In this document: one piece after another, positions 15,205 through 24,840 of the stretch
Layout: every line of letters starts with the position of its first letter
How positions within the stretch are numbered: position 1 is the first letter of the stretch
From: Bradyrhizobium sp.
GTDB taxonomy: Bacteria; Pseudomonadota; Alphaproteobacteria; Rhizobiales; Xanthobacteraceae
NCBI RefSeq assembly: GCF_027307225.1
Contig: NZ_DAHUXJ010000058.1
Coordinates: forward strand, 1-39,434
Direction of reading: 5' to 3'
DNA length: 39,434 nt
The notes under the pieces: generated by a model
Told to the model about the DNA's origin: nothing
Database searches by the model: none
Seen by the model: the letters and a program-made list of their open reading frames with translations, nothing else
Program-made: the position numbers and the translations under genes

Positions 15205-16995
15205 TCAGTTTTGTGGCAAATTGAGCCGGATGTGAAGCTCGCGCAACTGTTTCGGCGTGACCTCGGAGGGAGCGCCCATCATCAGGTCTTCCGCCCGCTG
15301 GTTCATCGGGAACAGCACGACTTCGCGCAAGTTCTCTTCGCCACATAACAGCATGACGATCCGGTCGATGCCGGGCGCGATGCCGCCGTGCGGCGGTGCT
15401 CCGAGCGAAAGCGCCCGCAGCATGCCGCCGAATTTCGCCTCCAGGACGTCCTCCGGGTAGCCTGCAATCGCAAACGCCTTCTTCATCACATCGGGACGAT
15501 GATTGCGGATTGCTCCCGACGATAGCTCCGTACCATTGCAGACGATGTCGTACTGAATGGCCTTCAGGCCCAGCAGCTTTTCGTGGTCGTTCGGATCGAG
15601 CTTCAAGAACTCTTCCGGCTCGATGTTCGGCATCGAGAACGGGTTGTGCGAGAAGTCGATCTTCTTCTCTTCCTCATTCCAGTCGAACATCGGGAAGTCG
15701 ACGATCCAGCAGAACATGAACTGGCCCTTCTCGACCAGGTTCAACTCCTCGCCGAGCCTGGTGCGGGCAAGGCCTGCGAACTTCCAGAACTTGTCGGGAT
15801 CGCCGGCAACGAAGAACGCAGCATCGCCTTCCTTCAATCCGAGTTGCGCACGGATTGCTTCTGTGCGCTCCGGACCGATATTGTTCGCGAGCGGGCCTGC
15901 GCCCTCGCCGCCTTCGCGCCAGAAGATATAACCAAGTCCGGGTTGGCCCTCGCCTTGCGCCCAGGAATTCATCCGGTCGCAGAAGGCGCGCGAGCCGCCG
16001 CCCTCACCGGGGATCGCCCACACCTGGTTCTTCGGGTCTTCCAGCATTCGCGCGAACACTTTGAAACCGGAGCCGCGGAAATGCTCCGACACGACCTGCA
16101 TCTCGATGGGATTGCGCAGGTCCGGCTTGTCGGTGCCGTATTTGCTCACCGCGGTCGCGTACGGAATCATCGGGAATTTCGCGGTGACGGACTTTCCTTC
16201 CGCGAACTCCTCGAACACGCCGCGCATGACAGGCTCGACCGCGTTGAACACGTCTTCCTGGGTGACGAAGCTCATCTCGATATCGAGCTGGTAGAATTCG
16301 CCCGGCGAGCGGTCGGCGCGCGCGTCCTCATCGCGGAAGCACGGCGCGATCTGGAAATAGCGATCAAAGCCCGCCACCATCGTGAGCTGCTTGAACTGCT
16401 GGGGCGCCTGCGGCAGCGCATAGAACTTGCCCGGATGCAGCCGCGACGGCACCAGGAAGTCGCGGGCGCCCTCCGGCGAGGACGCTGTGAGGATCGGAGT
16501 CTGGAACTCGAAGAACCCCTGGTCTTTCATCCGCTTGCGGATGGAATCGATAATCTGGCCGCGCTTGATGATATTTTGATGCAGCTTGTCGCGGCGAAGG
16601 TCGAGGAACCGGTACTTGAGCCTGATATCTTCAGGATATTCCTGCTCGCCGAACACCGGCATCGGCAGCTCGGCCGCCGGTCCAAGCACTTCGATTTCGG
16701 TGGCATAGACCTCGACCAGCCCAGTCGCCAGTTCCAGGTTGTCGGTACCATCCGGCCGCCGCCGCACCTTGCCGTCGATCCGGACCACCCATTCCGAGCG
16801 CAGTTTTTCTGCCACTTTGAAAGCCGGCGAATCCGGGTCAGCGACGCATTGCGTCAGACCGTAATGGTCACGCAGATCGACGAACAGGACCCCGCCATGG
16901 TCGCGAATGCGATGGCACCAGCCGGACAAGCGAACGTTCTGGCCGATGTCGCTCTCCCGGAGCGCGCCGCAGGTATGGGACCGGTAACGATGCAT
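15205..16995 (-). CDS. aspS: Aspartyl-tRNA synthetase (596 aa)
   Basis: This class II synthetase charges tRNA-Asp, and in many alphaproteobacteria also tRNA-Asn for later amidation. The N-terminal OB-fold anticodon domain is at about 1-110 ([20 protein letters not shown]). Class II motif 1 follows around residues 140-190, motif 2 around [20 protein letters not shown], then the bacterial insertion (GAD) domain at about 290-410, and motif 3 near the end ([14 protein letters not shown]). This is the full bacterial-type architecture. The start at 16995 ([10 protein letters not shown]) fits the family; a TTG six codons upstream is also possible but less likely. Confidence 0.97.
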   Translation of the reverse strand: MHRYRSHTCGALRESDIGQNVRLSGWCHRIRDHGGVLFVDLRDHYGLTQCVADPDSPAFKVAEKLRSEWVVRIDGKVRRRPDGTDNLELATGLVEVYATEIEVLGPAAELPMPVFGEQEYPEDIRLKYRFLDLRRDKLHQNIIKRGQIIDSIRKRMKDQGFFEFQTPILTASSPEGARDFLVPSRLHPGKFYALPQAPQQFKQLTMVAGFDRYFQIAPCFRDEDARADRSPGEFYQLDIEMSFVTQEDVFNAVEPVMRGVFEEFAEGKSVTAKFPMIPYATAVSKYGTDKPDLRNPIEMQVVSEHFRGSGFKVFARMLEDPKNQVWAIPGEGGGSRAFCDRMNSWAQGEGQPGLGYIFWREGGEGAGPLANNIGPERTEAIRAQLGLKEGDAAFFVAGDPDKFWKFAGLARTRLGEELNLVEKGQFMFCWIVDFPMFDWNEEEKKIDFSHNPFSMPNIEPEEFLKLDPNDHEKLLGLKAIQYDIVCNGTELSSGAIRNHRPDVMKKAFAIAGYPEDVLEAKFGGMLRALSLGAPPHGGIAPGIDRIVMLLCGEENLREVVLFPMNQRAEDLMMGAPSEVTPKQLRELHIRLNLPQN

Positions 16996-17191
16996 CGAGT
17001 TTCCATCAATCAAGTGTCGGAGGGGTCGAATCGAGCTACCCCAGGGGCCTGCCCAAAGAGGTTGAGGGTTTACCCGAGGCCGTCATGCGCGGCAACCGAC
17101 CAAAGCCGCTCCGGGAGGCGCAAAAAGCGGAAACCGTGCCCTGATCCAGGCGAGCGATTGTCTAATCGCCACATATGCCTATCTTGATGAC

Positions 17192-18670
17192 ATGACCGTG
17201 CATTTCCCCTTCCAGAACACCTACGCCGCGCTGCCGGAGGGCTTTTTTGCCCGCGTGACCCCAACGCCCGTGGCCGCGCCCCGGCTCATCAAGCTGAACC
17301 GGCCGCTGGCGGTCCGGCTTGGACTTGATCCCGATATGCTCGAGAGCCCGGAAGGGGTGGAAATCCTCGCCGGCAAGCGCGTCCCGAACGGTGCCGACCC
17401 CATCGCCATGGCCTATGCCGGCCACCAGTTTGGCTATTTCGTTCCGCAGCTGGGCGACGGCCGCGCCATCCTGCTTGGCGAAGTCGTCGATATCGACGGT
17501 GTCCGGCGCGATATCCAGCTCAAAGGCTCTGGCCCCACCCCGTACTCCCGCCGCGGCGACGGCCGCGCCGCGCTCGGTCCGGTCCTGCGCGAGTACATCG
17601 TCAGCGAGGCAATGGCGGCGCTGGGAATTCCGACCACGCGATCGCTTGCGGCGACCATCACCGGTGAAAGTGTCATGCGCGAAACGGTGCTACCGGGCGC
17701 CGTGCTGGCCCGCGTGGCCTCGAGCCATATCCGCGTCGGTACATTCCAGTACTTTGCGGCCCGCGGCGACACCGAGGGCATCAAGCGTCTCGCCGACCAT
17801 GCCATTGCCCGGCACTATCCGAATGCTGCCGGTGCCGACCGTCCCTATCACGCCTTGCTCGAGGGCGTGATCGCACGACAGGCCGACCTGGTCGCGCGCT
17901 GGCTGCTCGTCGGCTTCATTCACGGTGTCATGAATACCGACAACACGTCGATCTCCGGCGAAACGATCGACTACGGACCTTGCGCGTTCCTCGATCACTA
18001 CGATCCGGCGGCGGTGTTTTCCTCGATCGACGAACACGGCCGTTACGCCTACGCCAACCAACCTCGCATTGCGCTCTGGAATCTGACGCGGCTCGCCGAA
18101 TGCCTGCTGTCGCTGTTTTCGGACGACAAAGACAAGGCGATCGAACAAGCCCAGAGCATTCTCGGCGAGTTTCCGGGGAGATTTACCTTGGCCTATCAGG
18201 CCGGGCTGCGGCAGAAAATCGGCATGTTCACCAGACGGGACGGCGACGAGGCCCTGGCGCAAGACCTCCTGGACACCATGGCCAAAGGTCAGGCCGACTT
18301 CACCGTCACATTCCGCCGGCTCAGCGATGCCGCGGAGGATGCCAACCGCGATTCGGACGTCCGTCAGCTTTTTGCGGACCCCTCAGCCTATGACGACTGG
18401 GTGGCGCGATGGCGGCAACGCATCGGCGGCGAACCGCAAACGCCAGCCCAACGCGCATCGGCCATGCGGGCCGTCAACCCGGCTTTCATCCCGCGCAACC
18501 ACCGGATCGAGGCGGTGATCGCGGCTGCCATCGGCCGCGACGATTTTGCGCCGTTCGAAAAGCTCCTCGCGGTTCTCTCGAAACCCTATGACGTGCAGCC
18601 CGCGTTTGCCGATTACGCCACCCCTCCTGAACCGGATCAGCGCGTGCTCCGGACATTTTGCGGCACATAG
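17192..18670 (+). CDS. selO: SelO-type protein adenylyltransferase (492 aa)
   Basis: SelO (YdiU, UPF0061) is a pseudokinase-fold enzyme that transfers AMP from ATP to Ser, Thr or Tyr of target proteins, linked in E. coli to oxidative stress. The nucleotide-binding part shows LGDGRAILLGE, the strand DIQLKGSGPTPYSRRGDGRA, and the metal-binding region HGVMNTDNTSISGETIDYGP with D250, N251 and D260. The C-terminus ends FCGT, so a cysteine is found near the end where animal homologues have selenocysteine. Length is normal. It is divergent from aspS, with about 195 bp between starts. The ATG at 17192 fits the family start (FQNTYAALPEGFFA). Confidence 0.95.
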   Translation: MTVHFPFQNTYAALPEGFFARVTPTPVAAPRLIKLNRPLAVRLGLDPDMLESPEGVEILAGKRVPNGADPIAMAYAGHQFGYFVPQLGDGRAILLGEVVDIDGVRRDIQLKGSGPTPYSRRGDGRAALGPVLREYIVSEAMAALGIPTTRSLAATITGESVMRETVLPGAVLARVASSHIRVGTFQYFAARGDTEGIKRLADHAIARHYPNAAGADRPYHALLEGVIARQADLVARWLLVGFIHGVMNTDNTSISGETIDYGPCAFLDHYDPAAVFSSIDEHGRYAYANQPRIALWNLTRLAECLLSLFSDDKDKAIEQAQSILGEFPGRFTLAYQAGLRQKIGMFTRRDGDEALAQDLLDTMAKGQADFTVTFRRLSDAAEDANRDSDVRQLFADPSAYDDWVARWRQRIGGEPQTPAQRASAMRAVNPAFIPRNHRIEAVIAAAIGRDDFAPFEKLLAVLSKPYDVQPAFADYATPPEPDQRVLRTFCGT

Positions 18671-18783
18671 ATCGTTAACCTTCCACCGAACATTGGGCGG
18701 GCTACGCCGCGCGAAGCGTCGAAAATTAAGGAGCGTTCAATCGCTTTCCAGCAAACCTGCCGGTTTGTTTGGGGGACCTTTAC

Positions 18784-18897
18784 GTGGACGCACTCGTTTT
18801 CGAATTCATGGGCCTGGCGATGCTTGGACTCTGCGTCATCGTACTGGCCGTTCCCGCCGCGAGGCGGCCGTCGGATCGCCGCGTGAGCGGCTCCTGA
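18784..18897 (+). CDS. Small single-span membrane protein (37 aa)
   Basis: A GTG at 18784 starts a 37-codon frame. The N-terminus is short and acidic, one hydrophobic helix runs from about residue 5 to 25 (VFEFMGLAMLGLCVIVLAVP), and the tail is basic (ARRPSDRR). The basic tail suggests an N-out/C-in topology. GGGGGA lies seven bases before the GTG, which is the best evidence that it is translated. It sits between selO and rnd, all on the same strand, and could be cotranscribed. Function unknown. Confidence 0.55.
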   Translation: MDALVFEFMGLAMLGLCVIVLAVPAARRPSDRRVSGS

Positions 18898-19062
18898 TCG
18901 AGCTGAGGCCAGAAAAATCGCCCGAACGGCTGCGCCGTTCGGCGACCGTTTGCCTTGAATGACGCGCCCGGCGTAGAATTCAGGTCTCGATTTCGCCGCA
19001 ACGCCCTTGACATATCAGCGCTTTCGGCCGAACGCCCTTCGGTAAAGCGTGATGGACCGTTT

Positions 19063-20211
19063 ATGGATCTAATTACCACGACTGCGGAACTCTCTGCCCT
19101 CTGTGATCGCCTCGCCAAGCACCGGGTCATCACGGTCGATACTGAATTCCTTCGCGAGACCACCTACTACCCCCTGCTGTGCGTCGTGCAAATGGCGAGC
19201 GCGGAGGAAGCGGCGGTGATCGATGCGCTGGCCGAAGGCATCGACCTCAAGTCCTTTTTTGAATTGATGTCCAACGAGAAGGTGCTGAAGGTCTTTCACG
19301 CCGCCCGCCAGGACATCGAGATCGTCTGGCACCGCGCCGGCATCGTTCCTCACCCGATTTTCGACACGCAGGTGGCCGCCATGGCGCTCGGCTATGGCGA
19401 CTCAATTGCATATGACGCGCTGGTCGAGCGCGTCACCGGCCATCGCCCCGACAAGACCCATCGCTTTACCGATTGGTCGCGGCGTCCGTTGACGGACGAC
19501 CAGACGCACTACGCGCTGGCCGACGTCACCCATCTGCGCGACGTGTTCGCAGCGCTCGATGCCGATCTCAGAAAGCGTGGCCGCGGCGATTGGGTCAGCG
19601 AGGAGATGGAGGTTCTGACGAGCCCCAGGACTTATGACTTTCATCCTGAGCGCGCCTGGGAGCGTCTCAAGACTCGGGTGCGCAAGCCAAAGGAACTGGC
19701 CGTACTGATCGAGGTCGCCGCGTGGCGCGAGCAGGAAGCGCAAAGCCGGGACGTTCCGCGCGGCCGCATCCTGAAGGACGACGCCGTCGGCGATATCGCC
19801 ACCCACGCACCGACCAATCTTGAAAGGCTGGCTCATCTGCGCTCGCTGCCGAAAGGGTTCGACCGCTCGAAATGGGGCGCTGATATCGTCGCGGCTGTGC
19901 AGCGCGGCCTCGCGCGTGATCTTTCGGCGCTGCCAAGAATCGAAAAGCCGCGCAGTAATTCCAACGGCGCAGCGGTTGTCGAATTGCTCAAGGTCCTGCT
20001 GCGCATGACGTCGGAACGTCACGCAGTTGCAAGCAAGGTCATCGCGACCGTCGACGATCTCGAACAGATCGCGGCCGATGACAACGCCGACGTCGGTGCC
20101 CTGCACGGCTGGCGCCGGGAATTGTTCGGCGAAGCGGCGCTCGCGCTCAAGCAGGGCCGACTCGCGCTCGCGATCGAGAAAGGCCGGGTTGTAAAAGTTG
20201 ATCGGCCCTAA
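19063..20211 (+). CDS. rnd: Ribonuclease D (382 aa)
   Basis: This DEDDy-type 3'-5' exoribonuclease matures tRNA 3' ends. The four metal ligands are visible: D26 and E28 in [11 protein letters not shown]84 in HAARQDIE, and D154 with the catalytic tyrosine Y150 in [10 protein letters not shown]. An HRDC domain follows at about residues 200-290 ([27 protein letters not shown]), with a second helical region at the end. Length fits RNase D. The start at 19063 ([10 protein letters not shown]) matches the family; upstream in-frame codons would add 36 residues unlike the family. No strong ribosome site is seen. Confidence 0.95.
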   Translation: MDLITTTAELSALCDRLAKHRVITVDTEFLRETTYYPLLCVVQMASAEEAAVIDALAEGIDLKSFFELMSNEKVLKVFHAARQDIEIVWHRAGIVPHPIFDTQVAAMALGYGDSIAYDALVERVTGHRPDKTHRFTDWSRRPLTDDQTHYALADVTHLRDVFAALDADLRKRGRGDWVSEEMEVLTSPRTYDFHPERAWERLKTRVRKPKELAVLIEVAAWREQEAQSRDVPRGRILKDDAVGDIATHAPTNLERLAHLRSLPKGFDRSKWGADIVAAVQRGLARDLSALPRIEKPRSNSNGAAVVELLKVLLRMTSERHAVASKVIATVDDLEQIAADDNADVGALHGWRRELFGEAALALKQGRLALAIEKGRVVKVDRP

Positions 20212-20442
20212 CGAAAACGAGCAGTGGGTCCAAGGCCCCTTACCGCCGTCAGTGCTGCTGCTTGCGAACGCTTTCGCGGCCTTCGATACTTCCGCGAGCG
20301 CCATCGATAGAAAATAAGCGCCGGCATGCAACTCGCCGAGCGCCTTGCAAAATGTCTTCCGTCGCGTCATGCTACTTCAACGAGAACTTTCTACGGCTTT
20401 CAACTCATCCTGTTTTGCCGATCAAGCGCAGCGCCGTTCGGC
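20212..20442. other. Intergenic stretch, possibly holding a decayed minus-strand reading frame
   Basis: Between rnd and the next repeat no gene is convincing. A minus-strand frame from an ATG at 20370 gives about 50 codons with protein-like composition (FCKALGELHAGAYFLSMALA, then EVSKAAKAFASS) before it runs into the antisense of rnd without a stop codon. There is no ribosome site. It may be a fragment of a lost gene. Nothing else is visible. Confidence 0.25.
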
Positions 20443-20613
20443 CTAGTGCCCACTTTCCGAAGTCCGTGTTACATCTCAGCATGACCTGTTACGGGCTTCG
20501 GAAAGCTATGGGCTACTCACAAACTTATTGATTCCAGTGTCGCTTTTCTATTTTGAAGTTCCTGAACAGAATTCGTCGCTCGTGGTGCAGGAACTTCAAA
20601 TAGGCGACACTAG
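20443..20613 (-). repeat. Composite palindromic repeat, copy G (hairpin, linker, hairpin)
   Basis: Hairpin G1 has its left arm from 20443 (CTAGTGCCCAC, then TTTCCGAAGTCC) and its right arm at about 20487-20516; that end has drifted to CTAC and carries three extra bases (AGC). The linker is about 20517-20533 (ACAAACTTATTGATT). Hairpin G2 spans about 20534-20613, with left arm CCAGTGTCGC plus an insertion of about five bases and right arm 20588-20613 ending GCGACACTAG. The whole unit read on the minus strand aligns with copy H end to end, including the linker. The barrel-protein stop codon lies 12 bp downstream. Confidence 0.9.
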
Positions 20614-20624
20614 CGCCGCGGCAC

Positions 20625-21746
20625 CTACCACTTGAGCTCCAGGCCCATCGTCGCCTGATGGGATTGATAGGCGGAACGGAATTTGCCGTCGTAATCGAGA
20701 TAGAGCCGCGCGGTATTGCTCAGGCTGACCGAAAGCGCAGCTCCGGTATCCGCGCCATACCGGCTTTCACCGATCCCCTGCACCAGGAGACTTTGCGGCC
20801 CCAGGCTGACGGTGACCGCACCCAGCTTTTGCTCGAAATTGTCGACGAATTTGCCGTAGGCCGAAAGATCCAGGATCTTTTGATCGACGATCCAGTAGTG
20901 GCCGATTTCCGCGCCAAGCAGCATCTGCGAGCGTTCGAGCGTCGCGCCGGTCACCGAAACCGGGTCCAGGCCGCCCATTTCCTGGAACGAGCCGGTCGAC
21001 GCGCGAATATATTCAAGCGCAGCCCTCGGCACGATCCGACTCTGGTCCAGCGTCCAGAAGTAACTGAGTTCCGTCAGCGCACCATCGATCTGGCCGTTGT
21101 AACCCGCAGTCGCCATGCCCAGCGGGGTGTCGCGGCTGGAGCCGATCTTTCCAAAGCCATGAACCAGCGCGACTGCCCACGTCCACGGTCCCTTGTCGAT
21201 CGATGCGTTGAAGCCGAGTTGGGTTAGATCGAGGGTCGCCGATTGCATCGCTGGCGCCACATCGATACCGGTCCGGCTTTGGTCGATCGAGAAACCGACG
21301 TTCACCCCCGGCGCAATGCGGGCCCCGAATCCAGCCACCCCGCCGCTGGTCCGGCGCTCGTCGCCAAAGAAATTGAGTTGCGGGCCGGTCTTGCTGGCGA
21401 TGCCGTAGAGTTCACCCCAGCTTCGGAATGGCTGGCCGTCCAGGGTCTCCGAGGCGCCTCCGCCTCCCGGATTGCTGCGCGACGTGCGTCCGAAGCCACC
21501 GCTCGCCTGATCGCCGAGTCGCTCCAGGAAGTTGCTGCCGAGGTTCACAACCGACGCACCGGCTGACATGTCGGTCATCGGAATCGACGGCGTAGGCGAC
21601 GGCGCGGGTGTTGGTGTCGGCGGAGGGGCCAGGCTTTGCGCCCGAGCGTCCGTCGCCGAGAGCCAAACGGCCAAGGCCATGACGAGGAAAAGCGCCGTTC
21701 CCGGCCAGCGGCGCTCTCCCGCTGATGACCGCCATAACCGGCCCAT
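20625..21746 (-). CDS. Outer-membrane beta-barrel protein of autotransporter type, without passenger (373 aa)
   Basis: A signal peptide lies at about residues 18-37 (LFLVMALAVWLSATDARAQ). A Pro/Thr-rich spacer follows (PPPTPTPAPSPTP, about 41-53), then a short linker with a Gly-rich turn. From about residue 110 to the end the sequence alternates polar and hydrophobic residues in about a dozen strands, closing with the aromatic end LELKW, as in outer-membrane barrels. This is the layout of an autotransporter beta-domain, but the part before the barrel is too short to be an ordinary passenger. The cargo or pore function is unknown. It diverges from the cold-shock gene. Confidence 0.8.
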   Translation of the reverse strand: MGRLWRSSAGERRWPGTALFLVMALAVWLSATDARAQSLAPPPTPTPAPSPTPSIPMTDMSAGASVVNLGSNFLERLGDQASGGFGRTSRSNPGGGGASETLDGQPFRSWGELYGIASKTGPQLNFFGDERRTSGGVAGFGARIAPGVNVGFSIDQSRTGIDVAPAMQSATLDLTQLGFNASIDKGPWTWAVALVHGFGKIGSSRDTPLGMATAGYNGQIDGALTELSYFWTLDQSRIVPRAALEYIRASTGSFQEMGGLDPVSVTGATLERSQMLLGAEIGHYWIVDQKILDLSAYGKFVDNFEQKLGAVTVSLGPQSLLVQGIGESRYGADTGAALSVSLSNTARLYLDYDGKFRSAYQSHQATMGLELKW

Positions 21747-22119
21747 TCGACGCCATTCCCAAAAATTGGGCGTGCCAGCCCGACAACACTAATTTGGTTT
21801 CAATCGGGGAATTTGGTCGCAGTTCTGCAACAGCGTCAATCGCTGTTAACCCAGCTCTGACGGCAATTGCCGGCCCTTGTTGTCTCCAGGTCACACCCGC
21901 CGGCAGCCGCCTAAAGCCCGGCTGCGGATTTTTCCAAGCACCCCAGAAGCTTGCTAAGGCGCAAAATTCGTGTTGCAATCCCTATCACAATCGGAATTCG
22001 GCCGATCGACTGTGCGTTTCGCTACTAGGAAATTCAGCAGACATCCGGAAGGCCCGCTTGTGGCGCGGCACGCAGATCGCGTGGCGCGTCTTCTTTATGT
22101 CTAGACCAGGAGACAGGCG
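21747..22119. promoter_or_regulatory. Divergent intergenic region and probable long leader of the cold-shock gene
   Basis: About 370 bp separate the barrel-protein gene and the cold-shock gene. Cold-shock genes of this family usually carry a long untranslated leader that controls translation with temperature, and the space allows one, but I cannot place the promoter. AGGAG at 22108-22112 is the ribosome site of the cold-shock gene. No repeat or other gene is visible. Confidence 0.4.
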
Positions 22120-22323
22120 ATGCAAAAAGGCACCGTCAAGTGGTTCAACCCGACGAAGGGTTATGGGTTCATCAAGCCGATGGTCGGCGATAAGGACGTG
22201 TTCGTCCATATCTCGGCGGTCGAGCGCGCTGGGCTCACCACCCTTAACGAGAATCAGGTTATCGAATACGACCTTGTTGAGAATCGCGGCAAGAGTTCCG
22301 CGGAAAATCTCAAGGTCTCCTAA
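22120..22323 (+). CDS. Cold-shock domain protein, CspA family (67 aa)
   Basis: This is a single OB-fold domain that binds single-stranded RNA or DNA and acts as an RNA chaperone. RNP1 is present as KGYGFIKP and RNP2 as VFVHIS; the opening GTVKWFNPTKG is typical. At 67 residues it is one domain without extension. AGGAG precedes the ATG by seven bases. A strong rho-independent terminator follows about 36 bp after the stop codon, so the gene is its own transcription unit. Rhizobia carry several CspA paralogues, and sequence alone does not show whether this one is cold-induced. Confidence 0.96.
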   Translation: MQKGTVKWFNPTKGYGFIKPMVGDKDVFVHISAVERAGLTTLNENQVIEYDLVENRGKSSAENLKVS

Positions 22324-22359
22324 GCCTCGTCACGATCCGCGCAAGCAATCTTGATGGAC

Positions 22360-22384
22360 CCCCCGGCCTAGCCGGGGGATTTTG
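22360..22384 (+). terminator. Rho-independent terminator of the cold-shock gene
   Basis: An 8-bp GC stem (CCCCCGGC / GCCGGGGG) with a three-base loop CTA at 22368-22370 is followed by ATTTTGTT. It ends a few bases from the convergent purN stop codon. A T-run is present only on the plus-strand side, so it should act mainly on the cold-shock transcript. Confidence 0.88.
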
Positions 22385-22391
22385 TTATTCG

Positions 22392-23081
22392 TTATCCGCT
22401 TGTAGGTCGCGGCGCGATCAACGTGCCGGCGGAATCGGCATCGCCGCTTACCCGGCAGATTGCACCATCCAGCCGAAGTTTTCCGCTGGCGAGGAGTCGC
22501 AAAGCGTTCGGGTAGATCTGGTGCTCGATCGACAGAATTCGCGTCGACAATGTCTCCGGCGTATCGTCGTCGCGAACTTCCACCACCCCTTGCATCACAA
22601 TTGGTCCCGCGTCGGTTTCCGGCGTCACGAAGTGGACGGTCGCGCCAGATACTTTGACCCCGGCATTCAAAGCCTGCGCGTGGGGATCAAGACCCGGGAA
22701 CGATGGCAGCAGCGAAGGATGGATATTGAGCATCTTGCCATACCAAGCTTGAACGAATTCGGCGGTGAACAGCCGCATGAAGCCGGCAAGACAAATCAGA
22801 CCGATCCGGTGTTTCTGAAGGGCCGACTGCAGGACCGTTTCGAACGCGGCGCGATCTTTTCCGAATGACTTGCTTTCGATCGTAACCGTCTGGATGCCTT
22901 CTGCAGCGGCCAAGGCAAGTCCCGCCGCATCGGTACGGTTTGAAATCACTACCGCGATCTCAGCCGGAAATCCGTCCACCTTGGCGGCCTTGATCAAGGC
23001 GACCATGTTCGAACCACGTCCTGAAATCAGGATGGCGACGCGGGGCTTCGGATCCCCACCCTGCGGGCCGGGCTTTACCAT
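22392..23081 (-). CDS. purN: Phosphoribosylglycinamide formyltransferase (229 aa)
   Basis: The enzyme formylates GAR with 10-formyl-tetrahydrofolate in purine synthesis. Visible motifs are the phosphate loop ISGRGSNM, the catalytic asparagine and histidine in [20 protein letters not shown], and the folate-side [14 protein letters not shown] with its aspartate. Length is slightly above the usual 200-215 because of a short C-terminal extension. The start codon overlaps the end of purM by seven bases (ATGGTAA), so translation is coupled. It converges on the cold-shock gene. Confidence 0.96.
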   Translation of the reverse strand: MVKPGPQGGDPKPRVAILISGRGSNMVALIKAAKVDGFPAEIAVVISNRTDAAGLALAAAEGIQTVTIESKSFGKDRAAFETVLQSALQKHRIGLICLAGFMRLFTAEFVQAWYGKMLNIHPSLLPSFPGLDPHAQALNAGVKVSGATVHFVTPETDAGPIVMQGVVEVRDDDTPETLSTRILSIEHQIYPNALRLLASGKLRLDGAICRVSGDADSAGTLIAPRPTSG

Positions 23082-24148
23082 GAGAGATCGAGGTGACCGT
23101 TATAGACCACGCGATGCTCGCCCTGCGCCGGAATGATCTCGCCCAGCACCGCGACGCTCTCGCCGGCATCGGTGAGAATGCGCGCGGCCGCTTCGGCCGC
23201 ACCGGATTCGACCACCGCAATCATGCCGATCCCGCAATTGAAGGTGCGCAACAGTTCAAGCTCGGCGACGTGGCCCTGCTCGGCGAGCCACTTGAAAACC
23301 GGCAACACAGGAAGCCTGGCCAGATCAATGCCGACGCCCAAATGCTTCGGCAGCACACGCGGAATGTTGTCGGTGAATCCGCCGCCGGTGATGTGTGCAA
23401 GCGCCTTGACGGCCCCGGTCTCGCGGATCGCCCGCAGGCAAGACTTCACATAGAGCCTCGTCGGAGCGAGCAATGCGCCGCCAAGCGTCATGACCGGCGA
23501 AAACGGCGCGGGCGCATCGAAGCCGAGACCGGAAGCTTCCACGATCCTGCGCACCAGCGAAAACCCGTTGGAGTGAACACCCGACGAGGCCAGCCCAAGC
23601 ACGGTATCGCCAGCGGCAACATCGGCGCGTGGCAGCAATGAGCCGCGCTCGGCGGCACCGACGGCAAAGCCGGCAAGATCGTAATCGCCGGCCTTGTAGA
23701 GCCCTGGCATTTCGGCGGTCTCGCCCCCGATCAGCGCGCAGCCGGATTCGCGGCAACCCTCCGCAATACCGGCAACGATCGAAGCGGCCGCCTCCGGGTC
23801 AAGCTTGCCGCAGGCAAAATAGTCGAGAAAGAACAGCGGCTCCGCACCCTGTACCACGAGGTCGTTGACCGACATGGCCACAAGGTCGATGCCGATGCCG
23901 CCATGCAGTCCGGTGTCGATCGCGATCTTGACCTTGGTGCCGACCCCGTCGGTTGCCGCTACCAGAACCGGGTCCTCGAAGCCCGCGGCCTTAAGATCGA
24001 ACAATCCGCCAAAGCCGCCGATTTCGGCCTCGGTGCCCGAGCGCGCCGTCGTGCGAACCATCGGCTTGATCAGGTCGACCAGCCGGTTGCCCGCATCGAT
24101 ATCGACCCCCGAATCCGCGTAAGTGAGCCCGTTTTTGCGCTCGGCCAT
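23075..24148 (-). CDS. purM: Phosphoribosylformylglycinamidine cyclo-ligase (AIR synthetase, 357 aa)
   Basis: The enzyme closes FGAM to AIR using ATP, two steps after PurN. The start [20 protein letters not shown] is diagnostic, followed by the ATP site [10 protein letters not shown], the [11 protein letters not shown] stretch, GGETAEMPG and the conserved [16 protein letters not shown]. Length is normal. It is the first gene of a purM-purN pair. AGG lies close before the ATG. The gene diverges from the phosphatidyltransferase gene, with about 150 bp between, a space that shows nothing besides promoter-like AT-rich DNA. Confidence 0.97.
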   Translation of the reverse strand: MAERKNGLTYADSGVDIDAGNRLVDLIKPMVRTTARSGTEAEIGGFGGLFDLKAAGFEDPVLVAATDGVGTKVKIAIDTGLHGGIGIDLVAMSVNDLVVQGAEPLFFLDYFACGKLDPEAAASIVAGIAEGCRESGCALIGGETAEMPGLYKAGDYDLAGFAVGAAERGSLLPRADVAAGDTVLGLASSGVHSNGFSLVRRIVEASGLGFDAPAPFSPVMTLGGALLAPTRLYVKSCLRAIRETGAVKALAHITGGGFTDNIPRVLPKHLGVGIDLARLPVLPVFKWLAEQGHVAELELLRTFNCGIGMIAVVESGAAEAAARILTDAGESVAVLGEIIPAQGEHRVVYNGHLDLSW

Positions 24149-24297
24149 AACCTATTCCAGTTGATGACGGCTGGGTTACGTCGGATTTGGCTTATGTGCA
24201 ATGGTGGCAGGCGCGTACTATGTAGACAAGGGCTGGTTCACCTCACAAAGACTGGATAAATGCAGGGAATCGGGCCGGTAGCTGGGAAACGACCGCG

Positions 24298-24840
24298 TTG
24301 AGTATTCCGAATATCATTACGCTGGGGCGCATCATCTTGGTGCCCATCATCATCTGGGCGATTGCCTCCAACCAGATGGAAATCGCATTTTCGATCTTCG
24401 TCATCGCAGGCGTGAGTGACGCGGTCGACGGATTCCTTGCCAAGCGCTTCAACATGGCAAGCGAACTCGGCGCGCTACTCGATCCGCTCGCCGACAAGGC
24501 CCTGCTGGTTTCGATCTATGTAGCGCTCGGCATCTGGGGCGCGGTGCCGCGCTGGATCGTGATCCTCGTCGTCTCGCGCGATTTCATGATCGTGACGGCG
24601 GTGATTGTATCATGGTTATTCGACAAGCCTGTCGAAATGAAACCGCTAATGGTTTCCAAGCTCAACACGGTAGCGCAGGTGGCGCTTGCCGCAGTCATCC
24701 TGGCCTCGCTCGCTTTCGGTTTCAAACCGATGCCGTATGACGCAGTACTGATGGGATTGGTAACAGTCTTTACTTTGGTTTCCGTATCCCTCTATCTCGT
24801 CGAGTGGGTGCGGCACATGAGCACGATCGACGCGCGCTAG
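24298..24840 (+). CDS. CDP-alcohol phosphatidyltransferase family protein (180 aa)
   Basis: This inner-membrane enzyme class joins CDP-diacylglycerol to an alcohol. The signature D(x2)DG(x2)A(R/K)...G(x3)D(x3)D is present as DAVDGFLAKRFNMASELG followed by ALLDPLAD; lysine replaces the usual arginine. Five to six hydrophobic segments are visible. The family includes phosphatidylglycerophosphate synthase (PgsA) and cardiolipin synthases; sequence alone does not settle the product, so I give no symbol. The start is a TTG, the only reasonable start in frame; the ATG at 24260 is in another frame. The stop codon is the TAG of the CTAG that opens repeat copy H. Confidence 0.88.
   Translation: MSIPNIITLGRIILVPIIIWAIASNQMEIAFSIFVIAGVSDAVDGFLAKRFNMASELGALLDPLADKALLVSIYVALGIWGAVPRWIVILVVSRDFMIVTAVIVSWLFDKPVEMKPLMVSKLNTVAQVALAAVILASLAFGFKPMPYDAVLMGLVTVFTLVSVSLYLVEWVRHMSTIDAR

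Noticed and set aside
13769..15235. Long plus-strand open frame opposite maeB (488 codons)
   Set aside because: It is a GC-rich antisense shadow: the opposite strand encodes a complete, recognisable malic enzyme, and the shadow translation is rich in Arg/His/Asp with no known motif.
15583..17187. Long plus-strand open frame opposite aspS (534 codons)
   Set aside because: Antisense shadow of aspartyl-tRNA synthetase, with no ribosome site and no protein-like motif.
17014..17191. Possible tRNA near GGTCGAATCGAGC
   Set aside because: The T-arm-like bases lack the matching acceptor, D and anticodon arms.
19402..20370. Minus-strand frame of 322 codons opposite rnd
   Set aside because: Most of it is antisense to RNase D. 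Only the first 50 codons outside rnd are kept, as a doubtful fragment.
21970..22000. TTGCAATCCCTATCACAA upstream of the cold-shock gene as a third copy of the 22-mer
   Set aside because: Only the TTGCAAT core and a few bases match; this is not above chance.
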